In this document: positions 49,659-61,424 of the stretch, one piece after another | Numbering within the stretch: the first letter of the stretch is position 1 | Layout: each line of letters begins with the position of its first letter | Origin: Saturnia japonica | Taxonomy: Eukaryota > Arthropoda > Insecta > Lepidoptera > Saturniidae | Assembly (NCBI GenBank): GCA_033032175.1 | Contig: CM065309.1 | Span: 10,354,001-10,418,000 of the forward strand | Length of the DNA stretch: 64,000 nt | Reading direction: 5' to 3' | Position numbers and translations under genes: made by a program | The notes under the pieces: generated by a model | Told to the model about the DNA's origin: nothing | The model's input: only the letters and a program-made list of their open reading frames with translations | Database searches by the model: none

Positions 49659-52600
49659 TTAAAAACTAGTTTTCTTTGCATCTTTGTATTGTGCAGCAGG
49701 CAAGAAAGGGTTATTATTGTAGTATGGATTGTATCTCGAAGAATTATACGGGTATCTTGAATCGTAAGGCCTTTTGTAAGTGTTGTAACCACCGTAATAA
49801 TTATTGTATCGGTTGTAAATATTATATCGATTGGAAGATGGATTATAAGGGTTGTCACCATTTACTGGAACAGGCAGAGTTGGAGCGCTGCCATCAGCAG
49901 GGATTTGCAACCCCGATGTTCTGAATCCTGGATATTTATAAAATTTGGTTGTAATTATTACTCTTAGTTTAGAAGCAATGATGGCTCAGTGGTAGTTAGT
50001 TAACGTACACCGCATCTATCGACTTGAGTTCGAACCCCTGGAATGAGACTGAGCTTTCGGTGAAGGAAAACATCGTGATGAAACCATACCAAGGCACCTA
50101 CTTTATAATGTCCGTTAGGGGCTATCTAACACTCTCAAGTTAAAAATCTGTCGCCAAGCACCTATAGCTGTGTTCCAGCAGCTGCACTTGAGAGCCAGTT
50201 CCCCCACTAGGCTTAGCGTATCAACATGTTCTCTAATATTTTTATAGCAAAAAAAACCTCCAACCAAGGTGAAAAATAATGAGAGAAAATTTAACATCGA
50301 TTCTCACACTGATAACTATATTTAATACCACTGTACTGCAACTGTTTGAAGATATTTTTTCCTAACAAAAATTACGTCTTTTGATAATAATTTACAAAAT
50401 CTAAAACTTTTTCAGTAAAATTATTAATAATTTCAGAATAGTACTAATAATAAAGTACATATTTTATTAACATATACTTTAAGTAAAATTATCTATAAAT
50501 ATTATAATATTCAACGTCTGTCTGTCCGTTTATGTCCTTTTCACTCGAAAACCACATATCCCATTTACATGGAGATTTTTTTGTTCATAGCTATTTTACT
50601 GACCAGATTATAGGGTATATTTTATTAGATAAAGTAACATACAAACTAAGTAGTTATTATAATATTGAAACAATTCGTAAAATCGACGATTTTGTGGGAC
50701 GTAAATGACCTACGCTGAGTAAGCCCTATGAGATAAATAAAATTAGTATACTAATAAATTGTAGATCTTTAAAAATTCTACTAAAAAGTCTCCGATACCA
50801 TATATCTATCTTCTAAGGATCACCTACAGTAAGCAATTTTGCGGGAGCACAATTAGCGCGTGCGCTCGACCGACAGCATTCTATAATCCACACGAGCAGA
50901 GTCGCGGACACAGCTTGTAGTTAAAAAACCACTTTTATAGCAATATGAAGTAACGGTAAAAAATATTTTTTAATAGAAATATTTTATTCAACAGGTATAA
51001 GTGTTTCATAGTTCCGTATAAATGCAATTATTTTTCAGTTTAAATTAAAATATGAATATTTACTAATTTGATTGATAAATTAAGAATATTTACTTACCGT
51101 TCTCATCAGCAACATAATTAATTTGCACCGGTGTACCTTCAGGCGAGACATAAGCGAAACTGCCTTGTACAACCTGAAATATATTATGCCAATTAAACAA
51201 GGTGTATATGATATTTAAATGGGTCAGTGAGGGGAACTGTGAAACTATAAGAGATAGAGAAACATATTCTGGAGAACCATGACATTGATTATAAAGATAA
51301 TAAAAATAATAGTTTAAAAAAACTAAAAAAAACACGCTTTCATAAAAAATCCAACTAAAAAACAGAAAATAAAATTTAATAAATTTGATTAAGTACAGTG
51401 TAAAAAAAATGAATGTACATTATTGTAAAAAAAGCGTGGGGCGCATAGTGTCAATAATTATAAACATTTTATTGACAGATAATGAGTAAAAGAATCATCA
51501 CTTCGATAATATAATATCTTAAAAAGTGCTTTGAATACACCCCACGCTTTTTTTAAAATAATGTACATAAATATTTTTTTTACACTGTACTTAATCAAAT
51601 TTATTAAATTTTATTTTCTGTTTTTTAATTGGATTTTTTATGAAAGCGTGTTTTTTTTAGTTTTTTTAATCTATTATTTATTTTTCATTTTTTAGTTAAA
51701 TTTTTTAAACTATAAATTATTTAGTTCGATTTGCTAACTATCAACCGCCCTTAATATGTACAAATGTGTTCCGATTGTATCTTGGTTAAGAACACATATT
51801 CAAAGATTTCTATGATGCCAATATAAACAGCGAGACACATAGAGGTGCAACCTTATTTACATATACAGTCAGTCACATTAATGCTTGAGTATGGAATTTT
51901 CAATCCGTAATCACTTTACATAATATTATAATCATAGGAGCGAATCTGTTGGCGGCACTGAGAATGAGGATGAGTGTGAATTTTCACTCTGTGACTGATT
52001 GTAGATTTTATGGTTTATCTCGTAATCGAATCATTTCATTCAATGCTTCACTGTTACATGGAGTTCTTCCTGTTAATTTTGAGCAGTCAAGTTCTTCAAT
52101 TCGTATACCGTCCAAGGATCTTCCACAACTAAGTGCCACATAAGCTTGTCCAGCAGCAAACAATTGCGGACCCAAATAAATGACTGCATGATCAACTGTA
52201 CAACCTTGCATGCCCGAAAGAGTAAGTGTGGAACTGCACCCATGCGTAGTTCGCGCACTAGCTCTATCTCTCTTACTCGCATGCAAAGAATGCGGAAAGA
52301 AATTAATTAATCCTGGCGAATCTAATTAGGATAATCGGATGCTTTGCTCGGATTATTGCATTGTCATCGACTTTTGACAAGTGTGCAAAGTTTGAATTAA
52401 ATCTGATCATTCAAAGTAGGACAAAATCGAGCTCAAAGGGGTCGGTTACATACATACATACATACAGGTGAAGCTAATAAAAGCGTGTTAAAAATTACAC
52501 ACGAGTCGGGAATTTTTAAAGTATGTCATTTTATTAAGATATTTGTTGATAGCGTAGGTTGCAAGGAAGACCCCCTCACTGACCCATTAAAATTTTAGAC

Positions 52601-54684
52601 CCTGCATATTGTAATAGCTTTGTCTATGCAAAAATAAATAATATGTTTTTGAAATTATATTACATATAGAAGATGCAGCGTGAGCAGACCCACCACAAGG
52701 TGGACCGACGACCTGGTGAAAGTTGCTGGAACCCGCTGAATGCAAACAGCGTAGGATCGCTCATTGTGGCGATTATGAAGTCATATTTTTTTAGGTTCGT
52801 TATGTAGATATTATGAAAGTCATTTTTATATTGTAAGAAAAAGTCTACACCATGAAGTTGGTCTATAAGACTCTTGTTTTATTGTTGTTAACCAGTTACA
52901 CTTGACTTTATTCGTCAAAAAAGCCTTCGGTAGACATTTCGGATAGTACCAATGAGAATAGTACTACAGGCTGGTTCAGTTCAGTGCCTTCATTTTCTCA
53001 TGATAGTACAAAAAATGTATAGTATAGAAATACTAAAGATCAAACCTTAAAGTTATTATTAGAATCGAAGAAATGAAAAGTGAAAAATCATTTAGTAGCG
53101 TTACGTGCATATCATGCAGGAAAGTAGGACGTTTATACTTTTATTATTATAACCTTAGTATAGTATATTTTTTTTAACTAACCTTATTCTAAAAAAAAAT
53201 TATATGGTCCATGGTTACCTGTGTTCCTTGAGGATTGCCAACATTATCGATATAAGCGTCTTTCAGAAATCCATTTTCCTGCGCTTGTTTTCCGTCGCCG
53301 GTCGTAAAACTGAAATATTGTATATAATATAATATATTGTATTATTTTATAAATTAATCTATACCAATATTATAAAGAAGAAAGATTTGATTTTTTTGTT
53401 TGTATAAATGGATAAACTCATGAACTACGGGACTGATTTAAAAAATTCATTCACCAATATAAAGGCTACAGTATCAACAAGTAACATAGGCTATATTATA
53501 TTTGAAAAATTAATTAATTCCTCATAAAAATGTCGATAGTTTTACACAAAGGTTAAAAAATTGTCAACGCGAGTGCGTCGGTGATGTTTGTCGTATAAAA
53601 CCAATACATATACCTACTATGCAAGTACCTGTACGGAATAACCCTGGGTTTGAACTAAAAATAACCATTTATGAAGCAATAATTACTCATTAATATTATT
53701 GAAACCTATACGAAACCATAAACTGTTCTTAAGACATTCTATAGTACTTTGTCTCTACCTCACTACCATCTTAATTTGAAACCATAAGCTTATTCGTCTA
53801 TTCCGACAAATGCACTGGAGGGGTAGTTCCCTATCGCGGCGTAATGTTCTCTTCGACATTGACACTTTACATTAGTTTCCATCGTAGTTAGAGGCCAGCA
53901 ATGAAGAAACCATGGAATTTGTGTACTTCAATTCCTTTACAATTCATATTTGAGTTGGTTTTCATTCATGGTTCAAGAAAAAAAAGAATACCAATAAGTC
54001 CACAAGATCATTGGTATCTATTATAAGAAGACTTTGTCCATTAAATACATTCATAATCAAATTACTTGTATATACATTTTTTTTCTAAATGGCGCTGTAA
54101 CCGATCTTTGATTAGTAGAGAATTAAACAGAATAAGGTGAAGTAAAAAATATACATGCTATTACATCCAGCATTCGAATACAAATCTAAAAGCGTACGTT
54201 ACGTACGTCAAGTATTAGTTAAATAAATTACAAGAAGGATATTTTACAAATAAAAACAATTCAAAATACAGTCTTTAATTCATAATTGCTTTTATAAGAA
54301 ATTTCTAATACCTTATTTATTCAATACGATCCATCACTATGTATCTTCAATAATTAATTAATCAAAACGTTATATACAAAGCACTCACCTGAATGCATAA
54401 TTGCCATCACCCGTATTCTCACTTGTATAGGTTAATATGGGTACTGTAGGGCCTACGCCATATTGATTATAAAGATTGTTGTAATATGGGTTATTATTAT
54501 AATAAGGATTATTCTTGTAGTATTGATTATTGTAGTACGGGTTATTGATTCTTGCAATATCAAAAGGATTAGAAGTTGAAAGTATGGTGGGTATTGTAGG
54601 ACTTATAGCAGCAGCAGCAAAGGGCTCAGAACACCCAAGAGTAATAAGAAAGCATATTACTGGGAAGGTTTTGACGCGTGACAT
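49659..54684 (-). CDS. Gene F: RR-1 cuticular protein with Tyr/Asn/Pro-rich arms, 243 aa
   Basis: Exons: 54389-54684, 53219-53309, 51098-51173 and 49659-49927 (732 nt, intact). The start MSRVKTFPVICFLITLGCSE gives a signal peptide. Residues about 45-72 repeat N-P-Y-Y-N-N units, then TYTSENTGDGNYAFSFTTGD. The RR-1 core spans about 128-156 (QVVQGSFAYVSPEG, QINYVADENGF). The tail from about 157 to 243 is again rich in Tyr, Asn and Pro (NPYNPSSNRYN, RYNPYYNNNPF). The phase-2 intron before TTGDG and the phase-0 intron before VVQG match genes A and B. A consensus acceptor ends one base before the ATG, so a 5' non-coding first exon upstream is likely; the start is therefore less certain than in the other genes. 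Tyr-rich arms could take part in oxidative cross-linking, but that is inference. Its second intron carries a large mobile insertion. Confidence 0.9.
49973..50235 (+). repeat. tRNA-derived SINE with A and B boxes, in gene F intron 3
   Basis: atggctcagtggtagttag (A box) and gagttcgaacccctgg (B box) are about 50 bases apart. They are followed by gctttcggtgaaggaaaaca, aatctgtcgccaagcacct and gtgttccagcagctgcactt. This is the best view of the tRNA-like head of the family. It lies antisense in the intron. Confidence 0.75.
50515..50925 (-). repeat. Dispersed repeat, tgtgcccgcggc type, in gene F intron 3
   Basis: Minus-strand copy, from gtctgtctgtccgttt (reverse of the acagacagac tail) to gcggacacagctt. 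Intermediate landmarks gctgagtaagccctatgaga and cacctacagtaagca are present. Confidence 0.55.
51313..51669. repeat. Long inverted repeat (foldback), arms about 128 bp
   Basis: 51313-51440 and 51540-51669 are near-perfect reverse complements around a loop of about 99 bases. Shared words are acacgctttcataaaaaatcc, ttaagtacagtgtaaaa and gcgtgggg with their complements. In the gene F primary transcript this would form a long duplex. Confidence 0.8.
52008..52286 (-). pseudogene. Helitron/PIF1-type helicase C-terminal fragment
   Basis: The open frame contains MQGCTVDHAVIYLGPQLF, AAGQAYVALSCGRSLDGI and EELDCSKLTGR, the last helicase motifs of PIF1-like helicases carried by Helitrons. Motif VI normally reads AYVALSRVRS; here the Arg is Cys. 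The residues expected before MQG (…TIHK) are missing and upstream codons are out of register, so it is a decayed scrap without the Rep domain. Confidence 0.7.
52668..52785 (+). mobile_element. RTE LINE 3' fragment in gene F intron 2
   Basis: gaagatgcagcgtgagcaga, cacaaggtggaccgacgacc and gctcattgtggcgattatga match the RTE fragment at 36300-36475. Confidence 0.65.
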
Positions 54685-55449
54685 CCTGAAAAGTGTACAT
54701 AATTAATTGTTATTTTTATATATTTAAAACCTTAACAAAATCATTTCAATTTGTTGTTTAATCTCAAAAATTACTTCATTTAAACAATGTTTTAAATCAA
54801 TTTTCGAAATGTAGTAACTTTGACATCAGACTAGCATATTTCATTGACAAATTCGTTTTTTAACATTACTCGTATTACCTCAAATCCAACAGCGCACGTT
54901 GTACTCAAACTGATACTGTTGCTGTACAATCCATTTATTCCATTTATAGGCAGTGGGGTTGCTTTGTGTTTATGTTTTTTGTTATGCCATCGCTCAAACG
55001 TGAGGCCAACACACGTCTCTCTAGCCCATCAACAGTTATTAACCGAGTTATAGATTGAGCTATTGGCAAAAGCTTGACTGGCACGAATACGCAGATTTAA
55101 CAACTTCAACACAAAATTACAGTAAACGTTATTGTAACATTAACGTGACCCTTTAATTATATTCAAGGAACATCTTTTGAATGTTAAACTCACTAGAGAA
55201 TCATTATAAGATATATACTTATTATATTCCCAGAGAATCTTAAACATGATAAAATATAAATTAAATATTCCATATGCGATTCAAGGAGAATATATTATTA
55301 ATATATTGTAAATAGTCCCCTTTACAGGACATCTAATTTACTTAATTTTCCAGCCATATTTCCTTCTCCGTAAATCTGCGAAATATCACAAACTAATACA
55401 TATTTATTTATATAAAATATTTAAATCTTTTCATATAGATATATATATT

Positions 55450-55530
55450 TTAACCAACTTCAAAAAAAGGAGGAGGTTCTCCAATTCAAATGTATATTAT
55501 ATTTTTTTACCATTGCCCCTTGAAAAATGG
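55450..55530 (+). repeat. Fragment of the accgacttcaa repeat
   Basis: aaccaacttcaaaaaaagga followed by ggttctccaattcaaatgta, beside mariner copy 2. Confidence 0.5.
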
Positions 55531-55794
55531 CATTTTATTCATCGATAACAGTGAATAAAACTCTCTTTAACTCACTGAATGAGTAAAAATATTTTGAATT
55601 TGGAACATACACGAATTTTACAAATTATGCTGAAAGTACTACTGGCTAAATAAATAGTGCTATTGATTTTAAAAAGAAAAAAAAAATCCACCAATTTTAG
55701 TTATTTTCTTTTCGTTATCGTGGTTGTTTTAGGTCATAAGGAAAATCTACAAAACCAAATCCTGAATTTTGAAATTTGTTCTAATTTCGACATA

Positions 55795-57056
55795 TTAGGT
55801 CCTTACATATGAAATTGGCGTTTTGTGCGGGGGGAATATGAAGTAAATTTTTTTTTAAATATATATAAATAATCAAAGTATGCACCGTTGTTATCTATGC
55901 ACTTTTGCCATCTCATAGGTAGTTCATTAATCCCTTTACAAAAAAACCATGGGGGCGAGAATCAATAAACTCTTTGAATGCGGTTTGGACTGCCACATCG
56001 GAGTTGAATTTTTTTCCTTGTAAGAAATTGTCCAAATACCGGAAAAAATGGTAATCTGTTGGAGCAAGGTCCGGGGAGTACGGTGGATGTCGCAGACATT
56101 CCAATTGTAGCTCATCTAACTTAGTGGTTGTTTGTTGTGCAGTGTGTGGTCTGGCGTTGTCGCGAAGCAGCAGTGACCTATAGCGGTTGACCAAGACCAA
56201 TCTCGGTTGTTTAGCAGCTAGTTCTTCCTTCAGGGTTTGCAGTTGCTGACAATAGATATCTGCCGTAAGCGTTTGGCCAGATTTTAGAAAGCTGTAGTGA
56301 ATGACACCGGCGCTAGTCCACCAAACACTCACAAGTAACTTTTTCTGAGCCAATTTTCGTTCAGGGCAGGATTTGGCTGGGTCTCCAGAGTTCAGCCATT
56401 GCGACGAGCGCTTCCGATTATCGTACAGTATCCACTTTTCATCACAACTAATGATTCGATTTAAAATTCCTTCATTATTGTGTCGGTTGAGCAAAATAAC
56501 ATAACAAACGACGCGTGTTTGCAAGTTCGATTCACTCAATTCATGAAGTACCCATCGTTCAAGTTTTTTTACTTTCCAGATTTTCTTCAAGTGAATTAAT
56601 ACAGTTTTATCACTTATCCCGAAGCCTGCAGCTATCTCTGAAGTGCTTTATGATGGATCTGCTTCCACAATAGCCTTTAATTCTTCATTTTCCACTTTGG
56701 TCTCCGGCCGTCCACAGGGTTCGTTCTGAAGGTCGAAATTTCCAGAACGAAAACGTTGAAACCAAAAACATACCGTGCTTTCATTAATCTTTCGAGCTGT
56801 TTCTGCAGTAATGGTGCCACGGTAGAACTCGTACTCGTAAATATACCGATATTTCATGTTTTCTATTGTGCGGTAATAAGCGACGCCAAAGAAAAAAATA
56901 ATGAGGAAAAAACAAATGAATTACTGTTTTCAAAACTCAAACGTACCAGCTAAATGAATTTATAATTTTGAATTTTGAATTCTTAACCAAAGAGAAGATG
57001 TTTCAGATCAAATTGGTCAGTACGACAAAACGCTAATTTCATATGTAAGGACCTAA
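55795..57056 (-). mobile_element. Mori-type mariner copy 2, near full length, inactive
   Basis: Terminal inverted repeats TTAGGTCCTTACATATGAAA (55795 on) and its complement ending 57056 enclose 1.26 kb, at a TA site. The transposase on the minus strand starts at 56857 (MKYRYIYEYEFYRGTITAET). A TAA stop at 56648-56650 lies after EADPS, where related copies have a Gln codon; the frame then reopens without shift (STSEIAAGFGISDKTVL). About nine residues are missing after ARKINE, two are inserted near LVLVNRY, and one base is lost near 55926. All three catalytic Asp are present (CDEKWILYDN, RDNARPHTAQ, TDYHFF; DD34D). One more event damaged the stop codon. Confidence 0.9.
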
Positions 57057-57079
57057 ATATATTTCTATTGTTTACATTT

Positions 57080-57265
57080 TTAACCGACTTCAACAAAAGA
57101 CGGGAGGTTACTCAAATCGAATGTATATACATATCAATTTTTTTTTTGTAGGTTAGGGAAAAACTCAAGGGTGGTCCCATTTTAACTTATTGGTATTGGG
57201 CTTTTAACTTCGAAGATGCACAATTCAAATTCAAAATCATTGAAGTTGGTTTTCTTTTTTGTTAA
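57080..57265. repeat. MITE-like copy of the accgacttcaa family
   Basis: Starts taaccgacttcaacaaaaga and ends cattgaagttggttttcttt, so the ends are inverted. It sits directly beside mariner copy 2. This copy defines the likely full length (about 180 bp) of the family. Confidence 0.55.
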
Positions 57266-57819
57266 AAATTGTCTTGTATTTGATTTAATCTTTTATTTTT
57301 TTATCCTTATGCATGTGATAATTTTATAGTAATAAACTTAACTGAAATAACTTCTTTATTAGAAATATATTTTTCATGAATCTCCAGATCTCAGTGTTTC
57401 CATGACTTGTTAAACTCAATGAAATAAAATATACATGCCTTTTAAATGTGTCTTGGATCTTCATTTAATTATAAAACAACCGCGTTTGGTATTAAAATAA
57501 ATTTATTCTTTATTTCTTTTTTACTTCATACATCACGTATTACTTAGCCTTAATAAAAGCATAATTAATCCATTAAAATAAGGCCAAATGTTTTATTTCC
57601 ATAATCCTTTACAAGAAGATAATCTCATCAACGAATTAATTACAGCAGTTACATAAAAATTAACGAACTAAATTATACGTTTTACAGTTTTTTTTTTTAA
57701 TTATCCCAATTAATTGCTATGATACAACTGACATATTCAAAACAATAAACTATTTAATCTGCAGATATCTACATATCCAGACATTATGTAAATTGGTATA
57801 GATTATGAATGGAAAAAAA

Positions 57820-58235
57820 ACCGTGTGGTGTCTTGGGACACCAGATAGGAACGAAGCTCCTGTTATAAAATATTTAGATCATGAAACGTTAGTGTGTGTG
57901 TATGTGTGTATGTATGTTTGCTGTAAAGAGTAAGCATACACATCTATACATAGTGTATAGCCTCCATGCATTTAACGTAGTAATAATGGTCAGATGGTTC
58001 TACTTTTGACCACCAGATAGTGTAATTATCGAATGATATAATAATAATAGCAAAATGCAATAATAATAACAGTCATCACGTAGACTATATATTAGACACT
58101 GTATAGCCATCATACATAGACTATACATAAATATCTTACGCTTTTTTTTAACGTTACGTTTGTTTTTGGCCGGCTAGGATACCCCTCCGCAACGCCCCGT
58201 AAGGAACGTCGTTCCAAAAATATTTTTCGAAAATT
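57820..58235. repeat. Dispersed repeat with inverted ends
   Basis: Opens gtggtgtcttgggacaccag, ataggaacgaagctcctgtt and closes cgccccgtaaggaacgtcgt. ggaacgaagctcct and its approximate complement aggaacgtcgttcc mark the two ends. It holds a (gt)n/(gtat)n microsatellite at 57891-57930. No coding region. Confidence 0.45.
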
Positions 58236-58463
58236 ACGTAGTGAATTGTCACCACATTTTTTAAAAGGTTGCAAATTATAAATAACTCTCTTCTGGTTTG
58301 TCACGTTTAGAGGTTAACAAATGTGTCACAGTCGCATGAGAGTGTGAGTGGAGTATGACAACGACCAAATTTACCGCCACGGTCAGTTTTAGTAGTCGAT
58401 AATGCATCGTACCATAACGTCGTATCGGATCCAGTACCAACATCAAATTAAAAAAAAAATTAC

Positions 58464-58944
58464 ATGTTAGCTTGGTTAGACAAATATAATATATCATATC
58501 CAGAAAGAAATACAAAACCTGTGCTGTTTGACATTATTAAAAAAAATAAGCCAAACCATGTACAATATGTACTTGATAAAATCCTCCAAGATCACGGACA
58601 CAGTGTATTGCGCCTACCACCCTTACCATCCAGAACTCAACCCAATAGAGTTACTGTGGAGTATTATTAAAGGGAAAGTTGCATCACAAAATTTTAATTT
58701 TAACTTGAAAACTGTGGAAGAATTATTTAGAAAAGAAGCGGATTCTATTACTCTTGATATGTTTAGTGACATTTGGAGAAAGACGCGAGAACATGAGAAA
58801 AAATATATTCAACCGGAAGCAAAACTGGATACTTTCACTGACTCATTTCTAATAACACTAGGAGATTCCGACGGCGAACCATCAAGTTCTTCGAGCGATG
58901 AAAGTTTGAGTGGGGTAGAAGATTTAATTTACGAATCTGATTAA
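58464..58944 (+). pseudogene. Tc1/IS630-like transposase C-terminal fragment
   Basis: 58464-58620 encodes WLDKYNISYPERNTKPVLFD, then HVQYVLDKILQDHGHSVLRL, the usual lead-in to the last catalytic motif. One extra T near 58621 shifts the frame, after which YHPELNPIELLWSIIKGKVA follows, with the catalytic Glu in NPIE. The rest (VEELFRKEADSITLDMF, THE-like acidic end DSDGEPSSSSSDESLSG) runs to a stop at 58942-58944. The N-terminal half and the first two catalytic Asp are absent. This IS630-type family is common in moth genomes. Confidence 0.75.
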
Positions 58945-59319
58945 AAGCAATAATGTAATAATCATAATATGTACGTAAAACAAGTAACACAATATATATT
59001 TTTTTATTTATCCACAATGCACCTAATTTTCCTAAAACTTAACTCTAGTCTACACTTAGACTAGAATCGAATTTTGAATCAAAATCAAAAATTCAAAAAA
59101 ATTTATTGATCATGCTGTATGGTAAAATTGCATTAGTGTGAGTACTGTGAACGTGCCAGCTTTAGTTAACTCTGCTATACTTGGTATTTATTAAGGTTGT
59201 TGCATGAAGTTATATAGCTTAACCTTCCTCAATAAATAGGTTATAAAATACTATAATATTTTTTATAATGTTACTGGTAGTTCCAGAGATTATCACGGTC
59301 AAACAAACACTCTTCAGCT

Positions 59320-59790
59320 TTTACTAGCTGTGCCCGCAGCTCCACTCACGTAGTTACAGAATGCCCCCCCCCCCCCCCCCCCCCCCCCCAAATCCCATCC
59401 AAGGCCGTCGCTCACCGGTTATTTTATAGACAATAACGTAAATTGTGGGTGGTCGTTGGAAGATAAACATATGCTTTTGCTGATTTTATTGTGGGACTTT
59501 TTAAGATATACAATCATGTAGTACATTATTTTGATATATCCCTTATTCTTTACTTAGCATAAGCTATTCAAGTAAACCAAAAGCGACTTTTATCCGAATT
59601 GATTCACCATTATAGTCACTGCTTATTTCGTATGCTACTTAATGTAATAAATATATCCTATAACCTGGCCAGATAAATTACTTAGGAATTTAAAAAGAAA
59701 TATGTAAATCAGATAAGTGATTTTCACGTGAAAAAAATAAATAAAAGGACAGACAAACAGAAGGACGTTGGGTTTTATAATAAATATAGA
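59320..59790 (+). repeat. Dispersed repeat, tgtgcccgcggc type, with C26 tract
   Basis: Runs from actagctgtgcccgcagctc to a gacagacaaacagaaggacg tail with the usual landmarks. Where other copies have gcccacgcg, this one has 26 consecutive C (59364-59389). Confidence 0.6.
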
Positions 59791-60039
59791 TATAGATAAA
59801 GTATAGATTTATACAAACGGATGTGAAAAACAATTGTTTCAAGTACATTACAAGCAACATTTAACTATATAGCGTGGAGGCCAAGGTAGCTATTCATTTT
59901 TATATCAGTGGATAATAGTTATAATTGTATTTTAATGTTAACAATTTTTATTTTATAATTTGTTAAGACTAAACAAAATCGTAGACAAAAACTCAATCAA
60001 ATTATGTATAATAAAATACCGAAAAAAAAAAGAGTTATT

Positions 60040-60130
60040 AAGTAAAGTGGGTGATAGACGCGCGAGTAAGTACGCGTACTTATGGCTCGACGAGCTTACT
60101 CGCCCCTGTGTTACCCTAAGTACGATTACT
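60040..60130. repeat. GC-rich imperfect hairpin
   Basis: gggtgatagacgcgcgagta and its approximate complement around 60087-60118 (cttactcgcccctgtgttac) flank the 14-base perfect palindrome aagtacgcgtactt at 60068-60081. It stands out from AT-rich surroundings. It is probably a small repeat; no gene is seen on either strand. Confidence 0.5.
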
Positions 60131-60689
60131 TTAAAACCGCCTAGTAAGTTCATCGGCGATACAACAGGTTTGAAATTTTGCTCGTAGTCCACCTTTTATT
60201 TGACAAATTGTGTAATTTATAAAAAAAAATATTCAGAAAATTCATAATCTAATTTAAATGAATAATTTCCCTAATTATTTGTTTCTGTTCTAACTTTTAT
60301 TTAAGGTTTGCGAAATAATCCTTGTCTTTGACAAATTAGAAGTTAACATATACATATCGATATTACATATCGTTGATATAGACAAAAATATGAAGTTTAA
60401 AATGTATAATAAATAATTTATTGGAAATTAATTATACGTAAGGCAAAAAGAAGTGCTACTATTGGTACTGTCAAGAAAAGAATTAATTCATTAAGGGCTG
60501 GGTACCGTAAAGAAAATATATTCTTATATTTCTTTTTAAAATGTTACATGATTTCATTCCTAAATAACACAAAGCTTTCTCTGCCGACGACATCGTGATA
60601 AAGTGTGAGTAAGCTTAAGCAAGTTTAAACTATTAAAATAAGGAATCGCCATTTATGTCTTCACTACATATTTTAGTATTATTTTAGTA

Positions 60690-61420
60690 TCATCAATATC
60701 ATCATGTTAGCCGAAAGACGTCCACTGCTGGACATAGATCTTCTTCAAAGATCACCACAACGACAGGTTCTATGCTGCTCGCATTCAGCGGCTTTCCGCA
60801 ACCTTACCAGGTCGTCGGTCCACCTTGTGACAAGTCTGCACGTGTTGCGTCTTTCGGTACGTGGCAGCTATTCAAGAACTCTGGCCCCATCGGCCATCTC
60901 GTCTACTAGCTAAGTGCCCCGACCACTGCCACTTAAATCTAGCTATTCATAGGGCTATGTTGGTGACTTCGATTCTTGTGCGGATCTCCTCATTTCTGAT
61001 TCAATCACGCTGAGCAGAGCAGAGTAAAGTCCAAGCATAGCCCTCTCCATTTCCCTCTGAGTTACCTTGATTTTCTTTATAAGGCCCATAGTTAGCGACT
61101 ACGTCTCAGCACCATACGTCATCATTGGCAACACACACTGATCAAAGACTTTCATATCGAGAAACTACGGTATCTTGGACGAGAACGTGGTACGTAGCAT
61201 CCTAAACGCTACCCAGCTGAGTTAGAATCGATTGACCTCTTTCTCGAAGTTGGATCTACCTAACTGATCTCTGATCGTCACAGGAGTTGGCGCTACATAG
61301 ACGTTCGACATAATAATCGTTTTGTCCATGTTCTTTATAAGATCAACTCTTTCAGAGGCTTTACTCAGCTCACTTATCATTGCACGGAGGTCCTCCATGG
61401 TCAAAACCAAATATTATTTT
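60690..61420 (-). mobile_element. RTE-type LINE, C-terminal part of ORF2, degraded
   Basis: On the minus strand the open piece 61410-61222 reads LTMEDLRAMISELSKASERV, NMDKTIIMSNVYVAPTPVTI and QLGRSNFEKEVNR, an RT thumb region of RTE elements. It continues, with frame breaks, through the RWxGHxAR-like and RPPTRWTDD-like segments to a tail (atgtccagcagtggacgtct) near 60740. The part between VTI and QLGRSN is shortened. Confidence 0.75.
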
Positions 61421-61424
61421 TTCA

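Larger units (their letters stand above)
51191..52610. mobile_element. Composite DNA element in gene F intron 2
   Basis: The left end (ttaaatgggtcagtgagggg, 51214-51233) is inverted at the right end (ccccctcactgacccatt, about 52571-52588), giving terminal repeats of some 30 bases with mismatches. Between them lie a 128-bp-arm foldback (51313-51669), a Helitron-type helicase remnant (52008-52286) and a tail with four catacata units. No clear target duplication. The left end also occurs at 33395-33500. Confidence 0.55.

Noticed and set aside
49676..49924. Cys-rich plus frame (82 codons) that might suggest a small secreted peptide
   Set aside because: It is exactly opposite gene F exon 4; the Cys come from complement of Tyr/Asn repeats.
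57891..57930. Possible CRISPR-like or regulatory array
   Set aside because: It is a plain gt/gtat microsatellite. No regular repeat-spacer structure occurs anywhere, as expected for an animal genome.
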